Source: an uncultured beta proteobacterium
GTDB taxonomy: Bacteria > Pseudomonadota > Gammaproteobacteria > Burkholderiales > Burkholderiaceae_C
Length of the DNA: 64,000 bases
Assembly: GCA_903822205.1 (NCBI GenBank)
Contig: CAIJOK010000139.1
Span: 1-64,000 of the forward strand
Direction of reading: 5' to 3'
Notes under the pieces: model-generated
What the model was told of the DNA's origin: nothing
What the model saw: only the letters and a program-made list of their open reading frames with translations
Databases searched by the model: none
Shown here: positions 8,725 to 18,662 of the stretch, in pieces
How the letters are laid out: each line of letters starts with the position of its first letter
Numbering within the stretch: position 1 is the first letter of the stretch
Position numbers and translations under genes: made by a program

Positions 8725-11049
8725 ATGCAATTGAATCGTTTGGCGAATTGTTTGGCGAATTGTTTGGGTACGAGGACGCTGATAGCGTTGTTCGTTGGGG
8801 TGTTGGCTACCTGTCCGGTCTGGGCGGTTTATCCTTTTACGGTTCGCGACATTCGCCTTGAAGGCCTGCAACGTGTTGAGCCAGGCACCGTTTTTGTGTC
8901 GCTGCCGGTGCGTGTGGGCGATGTCTATGATGACGACAAAGGGTCGGCGGCCATTCGTGCGCTGTTTGGCCTGGGTTTGTTCAAAGACGTGCGAATCGAT
9001 GTCAATGGCGATGTGTTGATCATCGTGCTTGAAGAACGTCCCACTGTGGCCAAGCTAGAGTTTGTGGGTGTCAAGGAGTTTGACAAGGACGTTCTGGTCA
9101 AGGCCCTGCGGGATGTGGGCCTCGCAGACGGCAGACCCTTTGACAAGGCCCAGATGGACAGGGCCGAGCAAGAACTGAAGCGTCAGTACATCAACCGTAG
9201 CCTGTACGCCGCGCAGGTGGTCACCACGGTGACACCGATCGAGCGCAACCGCGTCAATCTCACCTTTACCGTGTCCGAGGGTGACCCCGCCAAAATCAGC
9301 GAAATCCACATCATTGGCAACAAAGCCTTTGATGAATCAACCCTGAGGGGCCTGTTTGATCTGGACACGGGTGGCTGGTTAAGCTGGTACACCAAATCCA
9401 ACCGCTATGCACGCACCAAGCTTAACGCTGACATCGAAACCTTGCGCTCGTATTACCTGACCCGTGGTTACCTTGAGTTCAAAATTGACTCAACCCAAGT
9501 GGCCATTTTGCCCAACAAGACCGACATCGGCATCACCGTCAACATCTCAGAGGGCGAGCGTTTCATCGTCAGCAGCGTCAAACTGGCAGGCAACTACCTG
9601 GGCCGCGACGACGAGTTCAAATCGTTGATCACCATTCGCCCGGGGCAGGCTTACAACGGCGACGAGGTTGCCCAGACCACCAAGGCATTTACCGACCATT
9701 TTGGCAAGTTTGGCTACGCTTTTGCCCGCATTGAGCCTAGGCCTGACATCGATCGCGTCAATAACCGTGTCGCATTGGTGTTGCAGGCTAACCCTTCGCG
9801 GCGTGCTTATGTTCGCAAAATCAACGTGGCTGGCAACACACGCACCCGCGATGTCGTGGTCAGGCGCGAGTTTAGGCAGCTTGAGTCTGCTTGGTACGAC
9901 GGCGACAAGATCAAGCTGTCACGTGACCGGGTCGATCGTTTGGGTTACTTTGGCGAGGTTGCTATCGATACCCAAGAAGTCGCTGGTGCGCCCGATCAAG
10001 TGGATTTGACGATCAATGTGACCGAAAAACCCACTGGCAGCCTCACCCTGGGGGCTGGCTTTTCTAGCAGTGACGGCCTGGGCCTGTCATTTGGTCTGAA
10101 ACAGGACAACGCTTTTGGCTCTGGCAACTCGCTGGGCATTCAAGTCAATACCAGCAAGATTAACCGCGTGGTGGTGCTGAGCACCACCGACCCCTACTTT
10201 ACTGCCGACGGTGTATCGCGCACGATCGATGTCTATCACAAGACCAGCAGTCCGTATCAAGACCAAAACTATTACCAGTTGATCACTACCGGCGGCAGTC
10301 TGCGTTTTGGTGTGCCATTTACCGAGATCGATACGATTTATTTTGGCGCTGGGGCCGATCAGACTCAAATCGTGCCAGGCACCTTGCTGCCAACGACCTA
10401 CATGGTTTATGCCAATGAGTTCGGCTATACCAGTACATCCTTGCCTTTGACCGTAGGCTGGGCGCGTGACAGTCGCGACAGCGCCATGGCACCCACTTCG
10501 GGCCGAATGCAGCGTGCCAACGGCGAATGGTCGTTTGCCGGTGATGCCCGTTATGTGCGCGCTACTTACCAATTTCAGCAGTTTGTGCCCTTGAGCAAAA
10601 AGTACACGGCAGCCCTGAATGCCGAGCTGGGTGCGGGTCAGGCATCAGGTGGGAACTCCTATCCTGTCTTCAAAAACTTTTACGGTGGTGGCTTGGGTTC
10701 GGTGCGCGGCTTTCAACAAGGCAGCTTTGGGCCACAGGATTTGAGCGGTTCGTACTTGGGGGGAACACACAAGGTCAACATCAACGCAGAAGTACTGACA
10801 CCGTTCCCCGGGGCCGGCAATGACCGCACCTTGCGCCTCTATGGCTTTGTGGATGCCGGCATGGTAGGGGGCGACGGCAGTGGGCTGGCCATCAATGCCA
10901 ATGCCAACAGCGTGCGGTCGTCCATGGGGGTTGGCATCAGTTGGATTTCACCGGTAGGGCCGTTGCGACTGGCCTTTGCCAAGCCCGTACGTAGCTTTGA
11001 CGGCGATAAAATTCAAGCCATGCAATTTCAAATCGGGACCAGTTTCTAA
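8725..11049 (+). CDS. bamA: Outer-membrane assembly factor BamA
   Basis: Central subunit of the BAM complex, which inserts beta-barrel proteins in the outer membrane. ATG 8725 is chosen because MQLNRLAN... then gives a signal peptide ending VWA before VYPF; a TTG at 8704 is in frame. The N-terminal half is a series of POTRA domains starting at FTVRDIRLEGLQRVEPG. The C-terminal half is the barrel, with GGLGSVRGFQQGSFG (the conserved VRGF loop) and a terminal phenylalanine. The signal peptide contains a duplicated LANC encoded by a 12-bp repeat. The stop codon overlaps the ATG of skp (TAATG). Confidence 0.96.
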   Translation: MQLNRLANCLANCLGTRTLIALFVGVLATCPVWAVYPFTVRDIRLEGLQRVEPGTVFVSLPVRVGDVYDDDKGSAAIRALFGLGLFKDVRIDVNGDVLIIVLEERPTVAKLEFVGVKEFDKDVLVKALRDVGLADGRPFDKAQMDRAEQELKRQYINRSLYAAQVVTTVTPIERNRVNLTFTVSEGDPAKISEIHIIGNKAFDESTLRGLFDLDTGGWLSWYTKSNRYARTKLNADIETLRSYYLTRGYLEFKIDSTQVAILPNKTDIGITVNISEGERFIVSSVKLAGNYLGRDDEFKSLITIRPGQAYNGDEVAQTTKAFTDHFGKFGYAFARIEPRPDIDRVNNRVALVLQANPSRRAYVRKINVAGNTRTRDVVVRREFRQLESAWYDGDKIKLSRDRVDRLGYFGEVAIDTQEVAGAPDQVDLTINVTEKPTGSLTLGAGFSSSDGLGLSFGLKQDNAFGSGNSLGIQVNTSKINRVVVLSTTDPYFTADGVSRTIDVYHKTSSPYQDQNYYQLITTGGSLRFGVPFTEIDTIYFGAGADQTQIVPGTLLPTTYMVYANEFGYTSTSLPLTVGWARDSRDSAMAPTSGRMQRANGEWSFAGDARYVRATYQFQQFVPLSKKYTAALNAELGAGQASGGNSYPVFKNFYGGGLGSVRGFQQGSFGPQDLSGSYLGGTHKVNINAEVLTPFPGAGNDRTLRLYGFVDAGMVGGDGSGLAINANANSVRSSMGVGISWISPVGPLRLAFAKPVRSFDGDKIQAMQFQIGTSF
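8741..8764. repeat. 12-bp tandem duplication in the bamA signal peptide
   Basis: TGGCGAATTGTT occurs twice in a row and gives the repeated Leu-Ala-Asn-Cys in the signal peptide. It keeps frame and lengthens the hydrophilic n-region. Confidence 0.85.
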
Positions 11050-11564
11050 TGAACCAATTTTTTTATTCCACCCGTGTCAGTGTCGCCGCTTGGCTTTTCT
11101 CCGGCTTTTTGTTGTCGGTTCAAGCTCAGGAAACCCACATCGGTTTTGTTAGCACTGACCGCATCCTTAAAGAGGCCAACACCGCCAAGTCAGCGCAGAC
11201 CAAGCTAGAGCAAGAATTTTCAAAGCGAGAAAAAGAGCTGGTGGACATCGGTGCATCCATCAAGACTGCGGCTGACAAATTTGAGCGCGAAGCCGCCACT
11301 CTGCCTGAGACCCAACGCCAGTTGCGCCAAAAGCAATTGGTTGAGCAAGACCGTGACTTTCAAAGAAAACGCCGCGAATTCACCGAGGACTTGAACGCTC
11401 GCAAAAATGAAGAACTGCAATTGGTCATTCAGCGTGCCAACAAAGTCATCAAAGACGTTGCAGTGGCTGACAAATATGACTTTGTCTTTCAGGACGCTGT
11501 CTATGTCAATCCCAAACACGATATCACCGACAAGGTGCTCAAAGCCCTGAACGCCACAAAATAA
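11049..11564 (+). CDS. skp: Skp/OmpH periplasmic chaperone
   Basis: Periplasmic chaperone that holds unfolded outer-membrane proteins on their way to BAM. 171 residues with a signal peptide (cleavage near SVQA before QETHIGFV). The family start [13 protein letters not shown] is present, followed by a long, highly charged coiled-coil body (residues ~45-125) and the C-terminal strand [13 protein letters not shown]. Its ATG overlaps the bamA stop, indicating translational coupling. The order bamA-skp-lpxD is the conserved proteobacterial one. Confidence 0.93.
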   Translation: MNQFFYSTRVSVAAWLFSGFLLSVQAQETHIGFVSTDRILKEANTAKSAQTKLEQEFSKREKELVDIGASIKTAADKFEREAATLPETQRQLRQKQLVEQDRDFQRKRREFTEDLNARKNEELQLVIQRANKVIKDVAVADKYDFVFQDAVYVNPKHDITDKVLKALNATK

Positions 11565-11571
11565 ACGCAGT

Positions 11572-12582
11572 GTGGCTCTTCGTTTAGGCGCGATCGTCGG
11601 GGCACTTGAAGGGCTTGTTGGGGGCCGCCTGTATGGCAACGGTGACCTTGTCATCACAGCGTTGTCACCCCTGGACAGCGCACAAGCGCAGCATTTAAGT
11701 TTTTTGTCCCACCCCAAATACCAAAACCAGTTGGCTTTGTCGCAGGCCGGTTGCGTTATCGTCAGCCCTGCGTTTAAAGATCTCGCCAAGGCACGTGGTG
11801 CTTGCATTGTGACGGAAGACCCTTACTATTACTTTGCACGGGTCACGCAGCTTTGGCGGCAAACTCTGCCCAAGCCTGACAATACGGTTCACATCCACCC
11901 CAGTGCCCTGGTCAGCCCGCAGGCGGTGGTACACCCTAGCGCTCGGATTGGCCCCCTGTGCGTCCTTGAAAATGGTGCGGTCATCGGCGCAAACAGTGTG
12001 CTTGCCTCCCGCATCACCATCGGCCAAAACTGCGGGGTGGGTGACCGTTGCATTCTGCACAGCGGGGTTGTCATTGGGGCCGATGGTTTTGGTTTTGCAC
12101 CCCATGCCGGTGTCTGGGAAAAGATTGAACAACTGGGCGCGGTGCGCATTGGTCATGATGTTGAAATCGGGGCCAATACCTGCATTGACCGCGGAGCCTT
12201 GCAAGACACGGTGATCGAAGACGGTGTCAAACTCGACAACCTGATCCAAATCGGACACAACGTGCATATCGGTGCTCACACAGCCTTGGCCGGTTGCGTT
12301 GGGGTGGCGGGCAGCGCCACCATCGGTGCGCACTGCACTTTAGGCGGCGGTGCCATCGTGCTGGGGCATCTGACTCTGGCTGACCATGTCCACATCTCGG
12401 CTGCCAGCGTGGTCACGCATTCGATTCACAAGGCAGGTCACTATACCGGTATGTTTCCCATCGACGAAAACGCCGCCTGGGAAAAAAATGCTGCATCAGT
12501 CAAACAACTGTCAAATCTGCGCAACCGCATTCGTGCGCTTGAGGCCCACATCAAACACGCCAATCATCCACCATCGCCCTAG
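11572..12582 (+). CDS. lpxD: UDP-3-O-acylglucosamine N-acyltransferase LpxD
   Basis: Adds the second 3-hydroxyacyl chain to UDP-3-O-acyl-glucosamine in lipid A synthesis, using acyl-ACP in the cytoplasm. 336 residues: an N-terminal uridine-binding domain (to ~100), then left-handed beta-helix hexapeptide repeats, and a C-terminal helix. The active-site region reads [10 protein letters not shown]. The GTG start at 11572 is 7 bases after the skp stop. Next come fabZ and lpxA, as expected for the operon. Confidence 0.95.
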   Translation: MALRLGAIVGALEGLVGGRLYGNGDLVITALSPLDSAQAQHLSFLSHPKYQNQLALSQAGCVIVSPAFKDLAKARGACIVTEDPYYYFARVTQLWRQTLPKPDNTVHIHPSALVSPQAVVHPSARIGPLCVLENGAVIGANSVLASRITIGQNCGVGDRCILHSGVVIGADGFGFAPHAGVWEKIEQLGAVRIGHDVEIGANTCIDRGALQDTVIEDGVKLDNLIQIGHNVHIGAHTALAGCVGVAGSATIGAHCTLGGGAIVLGHLTLADHVHISAASVVTHSIHKAGHYTGMFPIDENAAWEKNAASVKQLSNLRNRIRALEAHIKHANHPPSP

Positions 12583-12603
12583 CTCGCTCAAGGTACACCA
12601 CCC

Positions 12604-13041
12604 ATGGACATCCATCAAATCCTCAAACAATTGCCGCACCGTTACCCTTTTTTACTGGTTGATCGTGTGCTTGAGATCGACAAGGGTAAGACGATCAAGG
12701 CGCTCAAGAACGTCACCATCAATGAGCCATTTTTTTCAGGTCACTTTCCCAGCCGTCCGGTCATGCCGGGTGTGCTAATGCTTGAGGCCCTGGCGCAAGC
12801 GGCGGCCTTGCTGGCGTTTGATGCCCTGGACTCTGCACCTGCTGACGACATGGTCTATTACTTTGCAGGCATGGACGAGGTGCGTTTCAAACGTCCGGTT
12901 GGCCCAGGTGATCAGTTGATTTTGGAAGCACAATTGCTGCGCATGAAAGCCGGTATCTTCAAGTTCAAAGCGCGCGCTCTGGTTTTGGATGATTTGGCCG
13001 TTGAAGCCTTACTGACCTGCGCCATGCGCAAGGTTGCCTGA
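12604..13041 (+). CDS. fabZ: (3R)-hydroxyacyl-ACP dehydratase FabZ
   Basis: Hot-dog-fold dehydratase of fatty acid elongation, acting on beta-hydroxyacyl-ACP. It balances hydroxyacyl flow between membrane lipid and lipid A. 145 residues. The catalytic block [17 protein letters not shown] is intact, with the active-site His in GHFP and the Glu in LMLEA. It begins [22 protein letters not shown], as the family does. It lies between lpxD and lpxA with short gaps. Confidence 0.96.
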   Translation: MDIHQILKQLPHRYPFLLVDRVLEIDKGKTIKALKNVTINEPFFSGHFPSRPVMPGVLMLEALAQAAALLAFDALDSAPADDMVYYFAGMDEVRFKRPVGPGDQLILEAQLLRMKAGIFKFKARALVLDDLAVEALLTCAMRKVA

Positions 13042-13050
13042 GGGTAAGAC

Positions 13051-13845
13051 GTGACTGCGGTTCACAGCACAGCCATTGTGGCCCCTTCGGCACAGCTTGA
13101 CAGCAGCGTCACGGTGGGGCCGTACAGCATCATTGGGCCACATGTCAAAATTGGTGCGTACACCTCCATTGGGCCACATTGCGTGGTCGAGGGCCATACC
13201 ACCATCGGTCAGGACAATCGTATTTTTCAGTTTTCGTCGCTGGGGGCCGTTCCGCAGGATAAAAAATACGGCGGTGAGCCTTGTGAATTGGTCATTGGCG
13301 ACCGCAACACCATCCGTGAGTTTTGCACTTTTAACATTGGGTCGCCGGGTGGTACAGGTGTAACGCACCTGGGCAACGACAACTGGATCATGGCGTATGT
13401 GCATCTGGCACACGACTGCTTGGTGGGCCACCACACGATTTTTGCCAACAACTCGCAATTGGCCGGCCACGTGCAAGTGGGCGATTGGGCTATTTTGGGC
13501 GGATTTACCGTGGTTCACCAGTTTGTCAGGATAGGTGCCCACAGCCTGACAGCCATGTGTACCCTGCTGTTTGCGGACTTGCCGCCGTTTGTCATGTGCC
13601 AGGGGCAACCAGCCGCTGCACGCTCCATGAACTTTGAGGGCCTGCGTCGGCGTGGTTTTTCATCTGAGCGCATCGCGGTGGTCAAGGCCATGCACCGCAC
13701 GCTGTACCGTGACAACCTGCCCCTACAGGCCGCTTGTGATCGCATCGCTGATTTGGGTCAAAACTGTCCAGATAGTTTGCCAGACGTGGAGATGATGCTC
13801 TTGTTTCTAAGGCAAAGCCAGGCAAAGCGCGGCATTGTGCGTTAG
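13051..13845 (+). CDS. lpxA: UDP-GlcNAc acyltransferase LpxA
   Basis: First committed step of lipid A synthesis: transfers a 3-hydroxyacyl chain from ACP to UDP-GlcNAc. 264 residues, with GTG start at 13051, nine bases after fabZ. Hexapeptide repeats fill the N-terminal two thirds, the catalytic His lies in [11 protein letters not shown], and the C-terminal helical domain begins near [11 protein letters not shown]. In most relatives lpxB and rnhB follow. Here a tRNA gene and a convergent cluster follow instead, so the operon ends early or has been rearranged. Confidence 0.96.
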   Translation: MTAVHSTAIVAPSAQLDSSVTVGPYSIIGPHVKIGAYTSIGPHCVVEGHTTIGQDNRIFQFSSLGAVPQDKKYGGEPCELVIGDRNTIREFCTFNIGSPGGTGVTHLGNDNWIMAYVHLAHDCLVGHHTIFANNSQLAGHVQVGDWAILGGFTVVHQFVRIGAHSLTAMCTLLFADLPPFVMCQGQPAAARSMNFEGLRRRGFSSERIAVVKAMHRTLYRDNLPLQAACDRIADLGQNCPDSLPDVEMMLLFLRQSQAKRGIVR

Positions 13846-13931
13846 GCGCTGGTTGTTGGCATTGCATCCAGGGGGCTTGGATAGAATCCACCATCTTTTG
13901 GGCTGTCAAGTGTGTTTTGATATGGGTATAC

Positions 13932-14008
13932 GGGACGTTAGCTCAGTTGGTTAGAGCAGGGCACTCATAATGCCTTGGTCGGGGGTTCAAATCCCTCACG
14001 TCCCACCA
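13932..14008 (+). tRNA. tRNA with CAU anticodon (Met elongator or Ile2)
   Basis: 77 bases including an encoded CCA. Acceptor stem GGGACGT/ACGTCCC, D-arm GCTC...GAGC, anticodon arm GGGCA-CTCATAA-TGCCT with anticodon CAT, and T-arm GGGGG-TTCAAAT-CCCTC (first pair G-C, last G-C). Sequence alone does not settle elongator Met versus lysidine-modified Ile2. The D-arm and variable-loop pattern (GAGCAGG, CTTGGTCG) recalls bacterial Ile2. Confidence 0.9.
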
Positions 14009-14037
14009 TCAGACCGAACCAAGATCCCCAACTGTCG

Positions 14038-14068
14038 TATATCGGTATATCGGTATATCGGCATATCG
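14038..14068. repeat. 8-bp tandem repeat, about four copies
   Basis: TATATCGG is repeated three times, followed by a CATATCG variant, in the gap between two convergent tRNA genes. No coding content. It may mark a junction between two conserved gene clusters. Confidence 0.85.
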
Positions 14069-14118
14069 TAAGGTTGGCGGTTTTTTTTGTCCCAAAGTTT
14101 CCATGCACAAGAGGGCAA

Positions 14119-14154
14119 CAAAAAAGCCATGATTCCTGTTCAAAATCATGGCTT
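14119..14154 (-). terminator. Rho-independent terminator after tRNA-Leu
   Basis: Minus strand: an 11-bp perfect stem, AAGCCATGATT (14154-14144) pairing with AATCATGGCTT (14134-14124), with a 9-base loop, followed by TTTTGTTG. It ends the secG/tRNA-Leu side. Confidence 0.8.
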
Positions 14155-14201
14155 AATGCGAAACAACCCGTAGTCGTCAGGTTTGAGCAATTCATGTTAA
14201 T

Positions 14202-14286
14202 TGGTGCCGTCGGCGAGACTCGAACTCGCACAGCTCTCGCCACTACCCCCTCAAGATAGCGTGTCTACCAGTTTCACCACGACGGC
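14202..14286 (-). tRNA. tRNA-Leu (GAG)
   Basis: 85 bases including encoded CCA. Acceptor stem GCCGTCG/CGACGGC. Anticodon arm CTATC-TTGAGGG-GGTAG gives anticodon GAG. A long class II variable arm follows (TGGCGAGAGCTGTGCG), then T-arm GAGTTCGAGTCTC. It lies downstream of secG on the same strand, the usual betaproteobacterial tpiA-secG-tRNA-Leu order. The nuo operon that often comes next is not present. Confidence 0.93.
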
Positions 14287-14437
14287 TAACCCCATAACAC
14301 AAAATAAAAAGAACCGATAAGCCTTCAAACGCCCTTCAAGCGAACAAGCGAAGGACACAAGGCAAAACACAAAGAGTGCCGAGTTTACCTTGAAACCTTG
14401 TCATCATTGCCGCATCAAAATACCATTTCAAGCGCTT

Positions 14438-14480
14438 TGTGGTTGTCCCGCTGATAGTGAAACCACGGGATAAAACCACA
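14438..14480 (-). other. Imperfect hairpin between secG and tRNA-Leu
   Basis: TGTGGTTGTCCCG (14438-14450) pairs imperfectly with CGGGATAAAACCACA (14466-14480) around a 15-base loop. No T-tract follows on the minus strand, so it looks more like an RNA-processing or stability structure than a terminator. Confidence 0.4.
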
Positions 14481-14519
14481 GGCCATCAGGGCGAAACTGG
14501 CCCAGAGTGCCGACCAGGG

Positions 14520-14909
14520 TTATCTGGATGGAATTTGCTCTGCACCTGATGCCGCAGCGACAGGTTTGGAGGCCGCTGGTGAAGGTGTTGACGGTGGTAA
14601 TGATGTTAAAGGTGTTAAGGGTGTTTGTACTGCAGATTTTTCAAGCACGCTGCCTGACACCGCCGCCGGACGCGCTGACCCAAAATAAGCCAACATCAGG
14701 GTACTGGCAAAAAAAATGGTCGCTAACACTGCCGTGGTACGTGACAAAAAGTTGGCACTGCCGCTGGCACCAAACAAACTGCCAGAGCCCCCACTGCCAA
14801 ACGCTGCGCCCATGTCGGCACCCTTGCCGTGCTGAACCAAAATCAACCCAATCATGACCAGTGCCGACAGCATCTGGACAGCCAACAAAAGTGTCAACAT
14901 CACATTCAT
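14520..14909 (-). CDS. secG: SecG preprotein translocase subunit
   Basis: Small inner-membrane subunit of SecYEG. 129 residues: two membrane helices (about 3-25 and 55-75) around the conserved cytoplasmic loop LVQHGKGADMGAAFG, with the following GSGGSGSLFG motif. The tail after residue 80 is rich in Ser, Thr, Pro and Ala, which is common in betaproteobacterial SecG. It starts 40 bases after tpiA and is presumably cotranscribed with it and with tRNA-Leu. Confidence 0.93.
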   Translation of the reverse strand: MNVMLTLLLAVQMLSALVMIGLILVQHGKGADMGAAFGSGGSGSLFGASGSANFLSRTTAVLATIFFASTLMLAYFGSARPAAVSGSVLEKSAVQTPLTPLTSLPPSTPSPAASKPVAAASGAEQIPSR

Positions 14910-14949
14910 AAATCACTCCGGGCAGCGCCCAACATATTCTGGGTGACGC

Positions 14950-15693
14950 TCATTGGGCTGCTGCGATGATGGTCAGAAAGTCCTGAACCTTGAGCGCAGC
15001 CCCACCGATCAACCCACCGTCAATGTCTTGCTGTGCCAACAGGTCTTTGGCATTGGCGGCATTCATGCTGCCCCCGTACAGAATCTGGATGCCGTCGGCC
15101 TTGGATGATGCGGCCCTTAACTGTGTTCGCAGCACGGCATGCACTTGCTGGGCCTGCTCTGCGGTGGCTGATCTACCGGTACCGATGGCCCAAACGGGTT
15201 CATAGGCCACCACGAGCTCGCTGATACAGTGTCCGTTGGCGTGGATCACGGCGGCCAGTTGGCGCTTGACCACGGCCTCCGTCTGACCGGCCTCGCGTTC
15301 AGCCAGAGTCTCGCCCACGCAAACGATGGGGGTGATGCCACAGCCCAAGGCGCGCTGGGCTTTGGTGGCGACCACGGTGTCGGTCTCGCCGTGGTACTGA
15401 CGACGCTCCGAATGCCCCACGATCGCAAAACGTACACCGCAGTCTTTGAGCATGGCGGCTGATATCTCGCCGGTATAGGCCCCGCTCTCGTGCTGAGACA
15501 CGTCTTGTACGCCCAGACTGATCGAAGTGCCTGCAATCAAACCGTGGCACTGCGCCACATAGATGGACGGCACACACACGGCCACCTGACAGGCGGGCTG
15601 GCCTATGCCTGCCAACAACCCCGAGAGCAACAGATCGTTGGCGGCAGTACTGCCGTTCATCTTCCAGTTGCCTGCTATAAATTTTTGAGTCAT
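14950..15693 (-). CDS. tpiA: Triosephosphate isomerase
   Basis: Interconverts dihydroxyacetone phosphate and glyceraldehyde 3-phosphate in glycolysis and gluconeogenesis. 247 residues. The N-terminal [10 protein letters not shown] carries the catalytic Lys, [15 protein letters not shown] the electrophilic His, and [15 protein letters not shown] the catalytic Glu and mobile loop 6. [12 protein letters not shown] forms the phosphate site. It lies 71 bases after pnp on the same strand and upstream of secG. Confidence 0.97.
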   Translation of the reverse strand: MTQKFIAGNWKMNGSTAANDLLLSGLLAGIGQPACQVAVCVPSIYVAQCHGLIAGTSISLGVQDVSQHESGAYTGEISAAMLKDCGVRFAIVGHSERRQYHGETDTVVATKAQRALGCGITPIVCVGETLAEREAGQTEAVVKRQLAAVIHANGHCISELVVAYEPVWAIGTGRSATAEQAQQVHAVLRTQLRAASSKADGIQILYGGSMNAANAKDLLAQQDIDGGLIGGAALKVQDFLTIIAAAQ

Positions 15694-15764
15694 TTCATTC
15701 TCCAGATGACAAGCATTGATGTATTAACAGCATCTACAAACCTTGCGGATGCCGTCAGACGCGA

Positions 15765-17888
15765 CTAACCACGACCCTCAGAACCCACTGGCTGCGGGCG
15801 TTCCAGAAGAGCCTTCATAGACAACTTGACGCGGCCTTTTTCATCAATTTCAAGTACCTTGACCTTGACCGTTTGACCCTCTGACAAGTAATCCGTCACT
15901 TTTTCGACCCGTTCATGAACGATCTGGCTGATGTGCAGCAGGCCATCTTTGCCGGGCAGCAGATTGACCAGCGCGCCAAAGTCCAAAATTTTGGTGATCT
16001 GACCCTCATAAACTTTGCCGATTTCAACTTCAGCAGTCAGTTGCGCAATGCGCCGCTTGGCCTCTTCAGCGCGGGCGGGGTCAGGCGACGCGATGGTGAT
16101 GGTCCCGTCGTCGTCAATGTTGATTTGGGTGCCGGTCTCTTCCGTCAGGGCGCGGATCACTGCGCCGCCTTTGCCGATCACATCGCGAATTTTGTCGGGA
16201 TGGATCTTGACGGTGAACAGGCGTGGCGCAAAGTTGGAAACCTCGGCTTTGGCCTGGGACATGGCCTCGGTCATCTTGCCCAGAATATGCAGTCGGGCTT
16301 CTTTGGCCTGGGCCAGCGCCACCTGCATGATCTCGCGGGTGATGCCCTGAATTTTGATGTCCATCTGCAGAGCGGTGATGCCCTGGGTGGTGCCAGCCAC
16401 CTTGAAGTCCATGTCACCCAAATGATCTTCGTCGCCCAAAATGTCGGTCAAAACGGCAAAACGATTGCCCTCTTTGATCAGACCCATGGCAATACCGGCG
16501 ACGTGCGCCTTCATGGGAACGCCTGCATCCATTAGAGACAGGCAGCCACCGCAGACCGAAGCCATGGACGACGATCCGTTGGATTCCGTGATCTCGGAGA
16601 CAACGCGCATGGTGTAGGGAAAATCATCTTTGCTGGGCAAGCACGCGGCCAAAGCACGCTTGGCCAGGCGACCATGACCAATCTCGCGGCGCTTAGGCGT
16701 ACCCACTCTGCCAGTTTCACCGGTGGCAAAAGGCGGCATGTTGTAGTGCAGCATAAAGCGATCATCAAAATCTCCACTCAAGGCATCGACGTGCTGGGCA
16801 TCGCGGTCTGTGCCCAGGGTGGTGACCACCAAAGCCTGGGTCTCGCCACGAGTGAACAGCACCGACCCATGGGTACGTGGCAAAACACTGTTGCGGATTT
16901 CAATCGGGCGAACCGTGCGCGTGTCGCGACCGTCAATGCGAGGCTCACCGGCCAAAATCTGGCTACGCACCAGATGCGCCTCAATGTCAAACAACAGGCT
17001 TTCAACTTTGACCTGATCAAACGCTGTGCCATCGCCTTTGAGGGCAACCACGACATCAGCGTAAGCAGTGCGACAGGCCTGCGTGCGGGCCTGTTTGTTG
17101 CGAATTTGGTAGGCAGCAGCCAGTTTGTCAAAGGCCAAAGCCTTGACGCGATCGATCAAGGCCAAGTCTTTGACGGGAGGATGCCAATCCCACGCAGGCT
17201 TGCCGGCATCCTGCACCAGTTCGTGAATGGCGCGAATGGCGATGGCCCCTTGGTCATGACCAAACACCACGGCCCCCAGCATGATCTCTTCGGACAATTG
17301 GGTGGCTTCGGACTCGACCATCAACACGGCGGCCAAGGTACCGGCCACAACCAGGTCCATGGACGAGCTTTTACGGGCCGTCTGGCCTGGGTTGAGCACG
17401 TATTCACCACCCACGTAGCCCACGCGCGCTGCACCTACGGGGCCGTTAAAAGGTACGCCGCTGATCGACAAAGCCGCACTGGTGGCGATCAGGGCCGCAA
17501 TGTCAGCGTCCACCTCGGGGTTAAGCGAAAGGGTGTGAACGACCACATGCACTTCATTAAAAAAACCATCCGGAAACAAAGGGCGGATTGGGCGATCGAT
17601 CAACCGGCTGGTCAGTGTTTCGTATTCGCTGGGACGACCTTCGCGTTTAAAGAAACTACCCGGAATTTTGCCTGCAGCATAAGTTTTCTCAATGTAATCA
17701 ACGGTCAGAGGAAAAAAATCCTGCCCGTCTTTGCCATCCGTCTTGGCCACCACAGTGGCCAAAACCACCGTACCGTCCATGTCCAGCAGCACAGCGCCTG
17801 TGGACTGCCGTGCGATTTCGCCGGTTTCAAGGGTAACCGTGTGCTGGCCCCACTGAAAGGTCTTGGTGACCTTACGGAACATCGTCAT
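15765..17888 (-). CDS. pnp: Polynucleotide phosphorylase
   Basis: 3'-5' phosphorolytic exoribonuclease and degradosome component. 707 residues with two RNase PH domains, the second carrying [23 protein letters not shown] domain includes [20 protein letters not shown], and an S1 domain near 620-690 includes [20 protein letters not shown]. The start [21 protein letters not shown] is typical. Upstream is rpsO, the classical rpsO-pnp pair. A 236-bp gap with a terminator-like hairpin separates them. Confidence 0.97.
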   Translation of the reverse strand: MTMFRKVTKTFQWGQHTVTLETGEIARQSTGAVLLDMDGTVVLATVVAKTDGKDGQDFFPLTVDYIEKTYAAGKIPGSFFKREGRPSEYETLTSRLIDRPIRPLFPDGFFNEVHVVVHTLSLNPEVDADIAALIATSAALSISGVPFNGPVGAARVGYVGGEYVLNPGQTARKSSSMDLVVAGTLAAVLMVESEATQLSEEIMLGAVVFGHDQGAIAIRAIHELVQDAGKPAWDWHPPVKDLALIDRVKALAFDKLAAAYQIRNKQARTQACRTAYADVVVALKGDGTAFDQVKVESLLFDIEAHLVRSQILAGEPRIDGRDTRTVRPIEIRNSVLPRTHGSVLFTRGETQALVVTTLGTDRDAQHVDALSGDFDDRFMLHYNMPPFATGETGRVGTPKRREIGHGRLAKRALAACLPSKDDFPYTMRVVSEITESNGSSSMASVCGGCLSLMDAGVPMKAHVAGIAMGLIKEGNRFAVLTDILGDEDHLGDMDFKVAGTTQGITALQMDIKIQGITREIMQVALAQAKEARLHILGKMTEAMSQAKAEVSNFAPRLFTVKIHPDKIRDVIGKGGAVIRALTEETGTQINIDDDGTITIASPDPARAEEAKRRIAQLTAEVEIGKVYEGQITKILDFGALVNLLPGKDGLLHISQIVHERVEKVTDYLSEGQTVKVKVLEIDEKGRVKLSMKALLERPQPVGSEGRG

Positions 17889-18063
17889 AAATTTCTCCTG
17901 AGTATTCTGGTTTAAATGTGGAGGGTAGAGGCCACCCCGCCAAGGCCCTCAGGCAGACCCGACAGAACACGATGCCATTCCAGTGCTGACCGAATCCGGT
18001 CTTTGGGCGCAATCTGCATTGGAATGACACAGCTTCGCTCTGCCCTGGCTGACTGTGATGTCG

Positions 18064-18100
18064 AAAACGCCCAAAATCAGCGACCTGACTGCGGGCGTTT
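18064..18100 (-). terminator. Terminator-like hairpin after rpsO
   Basis: Minus strand: AAACGCCC pairs with GGGCGTTTT across a 20-base loop that can itself pair, ending in a short T run. It lies between rpsO and pnp. In other bacteria this gap holds a terminator and RNase III processing sites; whether that applies here is inferred. Confidence 0.5.
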
Positions 18101-18124
18101 GTATTGAAGTATTGAATAGACCGG

Positions 18125-18391
18125 TTATTTGCGAAGACCTAGTTTGGTAATCAGCGCCACATAGCGGTCAGGGCTGCGGCTTTTGAGGTAGTCCAACAGC
18201 TTGCGGCGACGGCTAACCATGCGCAGCAGCCCACGACGACCGTGGTGATCTTTGGCGTGGGTTTTGAAGTGGGGGGTGAGTTCATTGATGCGGGCGGTAA
18301 GAAGAGCCACTTGAACTTCGGGACTGCCGGTGTCCCCGGCGTGGCGCGCGTTGCCTTGAACAACAGCGGCTTTAATGCTGGATGCGATCAT
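18125..18391 (-). CDS. rpsO: 30S ribosomal protein S15
   Basis: 88-residue small-subunit protein that binds 16S rRNA early in assembly. The start at 18391 ([10 protein letters not shown]) matches the family length. The upstream open frame adds 25 residues unlike S15. Key blocks are [36 protein letters not shown] (read here as [15 protein letters not shown]) and [10 protein letters not shown]. The 271-bp region upstream to the next gene shows nothing recognisable beyond a presumed promoter. Confidence 0.96.
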   Translation of the reverse strand: MIASSIKAAVVQGNARHAGDTGSPEVQVALLTARINELTPHFKTHAKDHHGRRGLLRMVSRRRKLLDYLKSRSPDRYVALITKLGLRK

Positions 18392-18662
18392 GGGTTTCCT
18401 GGTAAAAAAACTTGCGACAGGCATTGGAAATGCGCCTGCCGTGCGGTGAACTGCAAAAGCCTCCACAGGCCGCTATTTGCAGGGCCGCGCATTGTAATCA
18501 GGCTTGATGGGATCCAAAAAAGTCAGGGATTTGCCTGTCATGTCGCGCCAAAACTGGATAGCAATGAAAGACGATGTGGCTACAACGCGACACCGCGAGC
18601 TTGCAGGTGTCTGACAAACAAAACGTTCGGATGGAGCAGTACGTTGGACACCTTGGTTTCCT

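Noticed and set aside
16674..17915. 413-codon plus-strand open frame opposite pnp
   Set aside because: It mirrors the codon structure of the conserved pnp gene and has no ribosome site or family resemblance.
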